Assembly (NCBI RefSeq): GCF_030123405.1
Contig: NZ_CP126110.1
Location: 5,022,001-5,086,000 of the forward strand
Reading direction: 5' to 3'
DNA: 64,000 nt
From: Neobacillus sp. WH10
Lineage (GTDB): Bacteria; Bacillota; Bacilli; Bacillales; Cytobacillaceae
The notes beneath the pieces are model-generated. The model worked only from the letters and a program-made list of their open reading frames with translations. It was not told the origin of the DNA and made no database searches. A program made the position numbers and the translations under genes. This document shows positions 61,646 to 64,000 of this stretch, in pieces; the stretch's first letter is position 1; each line of letters begins with the position of its first letter.

Positions 61646-62570
61646 GGAAAACCCACCTTTTTCTTACACCCCATTGGATAAGTGTAAAAAATAAGATAAT
61701 ACTAAATAAAACAATGGCAATGGCTGAGGCATAACCAAAATCAAATAGTTTGAACGCATTTTCCCAAATATAGTAAACTAATACCTTAGTATGATTTCCA
61801 GGCCCTCCGCCTGTCATCACATAAATCTGCCCAAAAACTTTCATCGATCCAATGACCGTTAAGATTAAAGTTAAAAAAACAGTCGGTGTGATCATCGGTA
61901 GGGTAACATGCCAAAATTGTTTAAGTTTATTTGCACCGTCTAAATAAGATGCTTCATAGAGATTCCTATCAACCTGTTGGAGGGCAGCCAAGAATAAAAC
62001 CATATTCAATCCAACATTCTTCAAAGCACTAACCACAATAACAGCACCCATGGCGAGATCTGGGTCATACAGCCACGCAGGACCGTCAATGCCAAAAGCC
62101 CCAAGAATTTGGTTGATAAAGCCTTCCTCGGTACCAAACATGTATTTCCAAATAATTGACCATACCACAATGGATGTCATCACAGGAATGAAAATAGCGG
62201 TCCGAAAAAAGCCGATACCGGGTAATTTACGTTGCAATAGCAGTGCCAGTAATAAAGCAATCACAATATTAATCGGAACCAGACCACCGGAAAATAGCAG
62301 TGTATTTTTCATGACTTCCCAAAAGTCGGGATCATGGACTAATCGTTGGTAATTTTCACTGCCAATAAAATTCGGATCCCCGAGCAGTTTCCAGTCTGTT
62401 AAACTCATATAAACAGAATAGAAAAAAGGAATAAACATGACTACGAAAAAACCTAGTACCATTGGGCTTACAAATAAATAGCCATAAAACGCTTCACTTC
62501 CGAATAATTTCTTACGATTTTTTTTTATAGGCAGTTCTTTCGTTATGTTTGCATTTACTTTTACTTCCAA
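61635..62570 (-). CDS. CUT1 sugar ABC transporter permease (MalF type)
   Basis: A 311-residue membrane protein. EASYLDGANKLKQFWHVTLP is the EAA motif; a cytoplasmic N-terminal tail precedes helix 1. It overlaps the next permease by 11 bp. TTG start with GAGGCAGGGGAG upstream. Confidence 0.9.
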   Translation of the reverse strand: MEVKVNANITKELPIKKNRKKLFGSEAFYGYLFVSPMVLGFFVVMFIPFFYSVYMSLTDWKLLGDPNFIGSENYQRLVHDPDFWEVMKNTLLFSGGLVPINIVIALLLALLLQRKLPGIGFFRTAIFIPVMTSIVVWSIIWKYMFGTEEGFINQILGAFGIDGPAWLYDPDLAMGAVIVVSALKNVGLNMVLFLAALQQVDRNLYEASYLDGANKLKQFWHVTLPMITPTVFLTLILTVIGSMKVFGQIYVMTGGGPGNHTKVLVYYIWENAFKLFDFGYASAIAIVLFSIILFFTLIQWGVRKRWVFHEQ

Positions 62571-62584
62571 CTCCCCTGCCTCCT

Positions 62585-63280
62585 TTACAATGAATCGATA
62601 GCCTCTCTAAAAGATGATATGGCTGCTTTAATGGTTTCTTCAGTATGTCCAACCACTATTGCTCCTAGCATAATGGCCTTTATTCCAGTTCTATAGAGTA
62701 ATGGAACATCAAAAGTTTCGATTTTCCTTTGAGAAGGAACGAGGACGGGGACATCTACATTCTGAACAAGTGCATGATAAGCAAGGATATCTTTAAAGGT
62801 TAAAGGACTTCCATATTCGTCGCCTGGGACTATGGAAGCTTCGAGGGCAGATACTCCAAGATGCTTAACACTCCCCAATTGGCTAAATGGATATTCATTT
62901 GAAATAGCAAACGTTTTTTCAATAGGGTCTAGCTGTACCATCCAGCTCGGTTTATGGTGAGCATAAACAGAATAGAAATTAAAACCTAAATCAATGATCT
63001 GATCCATTTCACTCTGTTTTATATTTTCATAGGAACCGCCAGGAACAATGCCAAGTGGCCCAGAAAATTCTTCTCTAATACAACGAAAAACTTCCTCATA
63101 GTCTTGAACAGGACCAAAGTGATTGCCTGATGCTCGATGTTCTACATTCACATGCAGTTTAATCGCATCAACACCTGATTGAATGGCTGCCCTTGCGAGA
63201 TCCCATCTATTTTCCGGCAAACTAACGATTAAGGATAGCTTGTTTTTTTCTAATAATTGTTTTAACGAAGAACTCAACAA
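62585..63280 (-). CDS. TIM-barrel-like protein of unknown function
   Basis: 231 residues with a barrel-like alternation: KLSLIVSLPENRWDLARAAI, SGVDAIKLHVNVEHRA, GPLGIVPGG, GFNFYSVYAHH, SVKHLGVSALEASIVPGD, PVLVPSQRKIETFDVPLLYR, GIKAIMLGAIVVG. Similar in style to phosphosugar epimerase/aldolase barrels, but not assigned. It lies between the binding-protein gene and the permeases, so it likely acts on the imported compound. TTG start with GGGGGTG upstream. Confidence 0.7.
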   Translation of the reverse strand: MLSSSLKQLLEKNKLSLIVSLPENRWDLARAAIQSGVDAIKLHVNVEHRASGNHFGPVQDYEEVFRCIREEFSGPLGIVPGGSYENIKQSEMDQIIDLGFNFYSVYAHHKPSWMVQLDPIEKTFAISNEYPFSQLGSVKHLGVSALEASIVPGDEYGSPLTFKDILAYHALVQNVDVPVLVPSQRKIETFDVPLLYRTGIKAIMLGAIVVGHTEETIKAAISSFREAIDSL

Positions 63281-63301
63281 ATTACACCCCCAGTAAAAGG
63301 G

Positions 63302-63335
63302 ATGCGGTTAATCCTTAAAAGGGTTAACCGCATCT
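63302..63335 (-). terminator. intercistronic hairpin
   Basis: GATGCGGTTAA (63302-63312) and TTAACCGCATC (63325-63335) form an 11-bp stem after the binding-protein gene. On the minus strand it is followed by CCTTTTACTGG, a poor T-run, so it likely stabilises the upstream message and attenuates the rest. Confidence 0.75.
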
Positions 63336-63342
63336 GCCATAA

Positions 63343-64000
63343 TTACTTTAATAATGGATCGATCTTTCCTTCCATGCCTTTTAATATTTCTTCAGGCTTT
63401 TTCAATTGTCCAAACAATTCATCAAAACCAAATTGAATAGCATTATCAATTTTTTGCCACTCTACATGCCCAGCTTGAAGTCTAGCATTATCCATTTCAT
63501 CAATTACAGCTTTCTTAATACTTTCCACTGGTGGATTATTAGGCTGATTAACAAATTCATCTGAACTAATGACCGATTCACGAGGCGGTACAAAGTAAGT
63601 AGATGTAGCTGTAATGCCCTCTTTGCTGGTAAAGAATTTGAGTAGTTCTTTTGCTTCCTCCGGATGCTTAGAACCTTTAAATAGACCATATCCCGCTTGC
63701 CCTAACATTGGGAATCTGCCTTCAGGACCCTCTGGAAGCGGAGCGATATCCCATGCAAAATCTTTTACATCACGAGCACGAGAAACATAACTATAGACAT
63801 CAAAGAACATACCAATTTTTCCAGATTCAAAGCTTACTTGCTCACCTGCTTTTGGATGTGATGCATCTTTAAACATCATGCGGTCAAGCATTTTAAGTGT
63901 CTCTACGCCTTCATTACTGTTCCATGTAAACTTTGTTTGGTCCTTATTAAATAAGTCTCCGCCATAACTCCAAGTGTGCGATAATAAAGAAATCCACGTA
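63343..64000 (-). CDS. extracellular solute-binding protein (sugar ABC), partial
   Basis: The C-terminal ~219 residues of a family 1 binding protein; the frame stays open to base 64000 and the start is outside the window. Typical stretches are TWSYGGDLFNKDQTKFTW, GKIGMFFDVYSYVSR, FPMLGQAGYGLFKGSKHPEE and AKELLKFFTSKEG. It captures the substrate for the permeases downstream; the ATPase may be shared (MsmX-like) or beyond the edge. Confidence 0.88.
   Translation of the reverse strand, partial: TWISLLSHTWSYGGDLFNKDQTKFTWNSNEGVETLKMLDRMMFKDASHPKAGEQVSFESGKIGMFFDVYSYVSRARDVKDFAWDIAPLPEGPEGRFPMLGQAGYGLFKGSKHPEEAKELLKFFTSKEGITATSTYFVPPRESVISSDEFVNQPNNPPVESIKKAVIDEMDNARLQAGHVEWQKIDNAIQFGFDELFGQLKKPEEILKGMEGKIDPLLK

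Overview
The window looks like chromosome from a low-GC, spore-forming Bacillaceae bacterium. The evidence is strong AGGAGG-type ribosome binding sites with frequent TTG/GTG starts, a Bacillus-type LexA box, an SdpR/SdpI pair, a YfiT-like bacillithiol transferase, a His/Tyr-rich coat-like protein, a YaaH/SleL-like GH18 lipoprotein, YsnE and YolD. I cannot name the genus. No rRNA, tRNA, CRISPR array, intact insertion sequence or prophage was seen.

Layout. 1-8 kb: the 3' end of murB, an SDR gene divergent from a MocR regulator, two MFS exporters, and azoR divergent from a broken marR. 8-17 kb: marR/yciI, a PrsW-like protease, small genes, a MerR-TipAS regulator, an SMR exporter and several decayed genes. 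17-25 kb: two YheO/DauR-like regulator loci, one with an intact ridA plus a threonine-synthase-like PLP enzyme and one with only a ridA stub, together with a tyrosine phosphatase, an LCP lipoprotein and a LexA-controlled yolD. 25-42 kb: single small genes, mostly on the minus strand (acetyltransferases, YfiT, VOC, PPOX, beta-propeller lactonase, GH18, ysnE, a SUKH-domain protein, unknown membrane peptides). 42-49 kb: mqo divergent from a protein joining an XRE helix-turn-helix to an F1-ATPase beta-like domain, a secreted DNRLRE-domain enzyme and an alpha/beta hydrolase. 49-55 kb: an sdpR-sdpI-zinc ribbon operon, the coat-like gene, and small enzymes including two methyltransferases. 55-64 kb: a LysM/SH3 protein, then a minus-strand catabolic operon (CUT1 ABC transporter, unknown TIM-barrel protein, FAD oxidoreductase, secreted DUF4127 protein) that runs off the right edge.

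The most unusual feature is not a gene. Three tandem arrays (about 11.9-12.5, 20.2-20.7 and 40.8-41.2 kb) all repeat with a 52-bp period, and each unit carries an 8-9 bp inverted repeat. Two arrays share sequence in opposite orientation; the third has a different sequence but the same length and design, and it overlaps a decayed cupin gene. Fifty-two base pairs is close to five helical turns. A second dispersed family of about 70-100 bp intergenic repeats, built around CTCTTGCACCCGTTAG and TGAATAAGAAAAAGG, occurs at least 16 times and often forms the terminator between neighbouring genes. Two isolated relics resembling the 3' (omega-RNA) end of an IS605/TnpB element are also present.

The region is rich in decaying genes (marR, a HEIGHH metallopeptidase, a GNAT, a cupin, ABM monooxygenase, ridA, alcohol dehydrogenase and nucleotidyltransferase fragments). 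It reads as an accessory zone where single-gene cassettes separated by repeat terminators come and go. The best candidates for undescribed biology are the 52-bp hairpin arrays, the HTH/F1-beta regulator facing mqo across a palindrome, and the DUF4127 catabolic operon.
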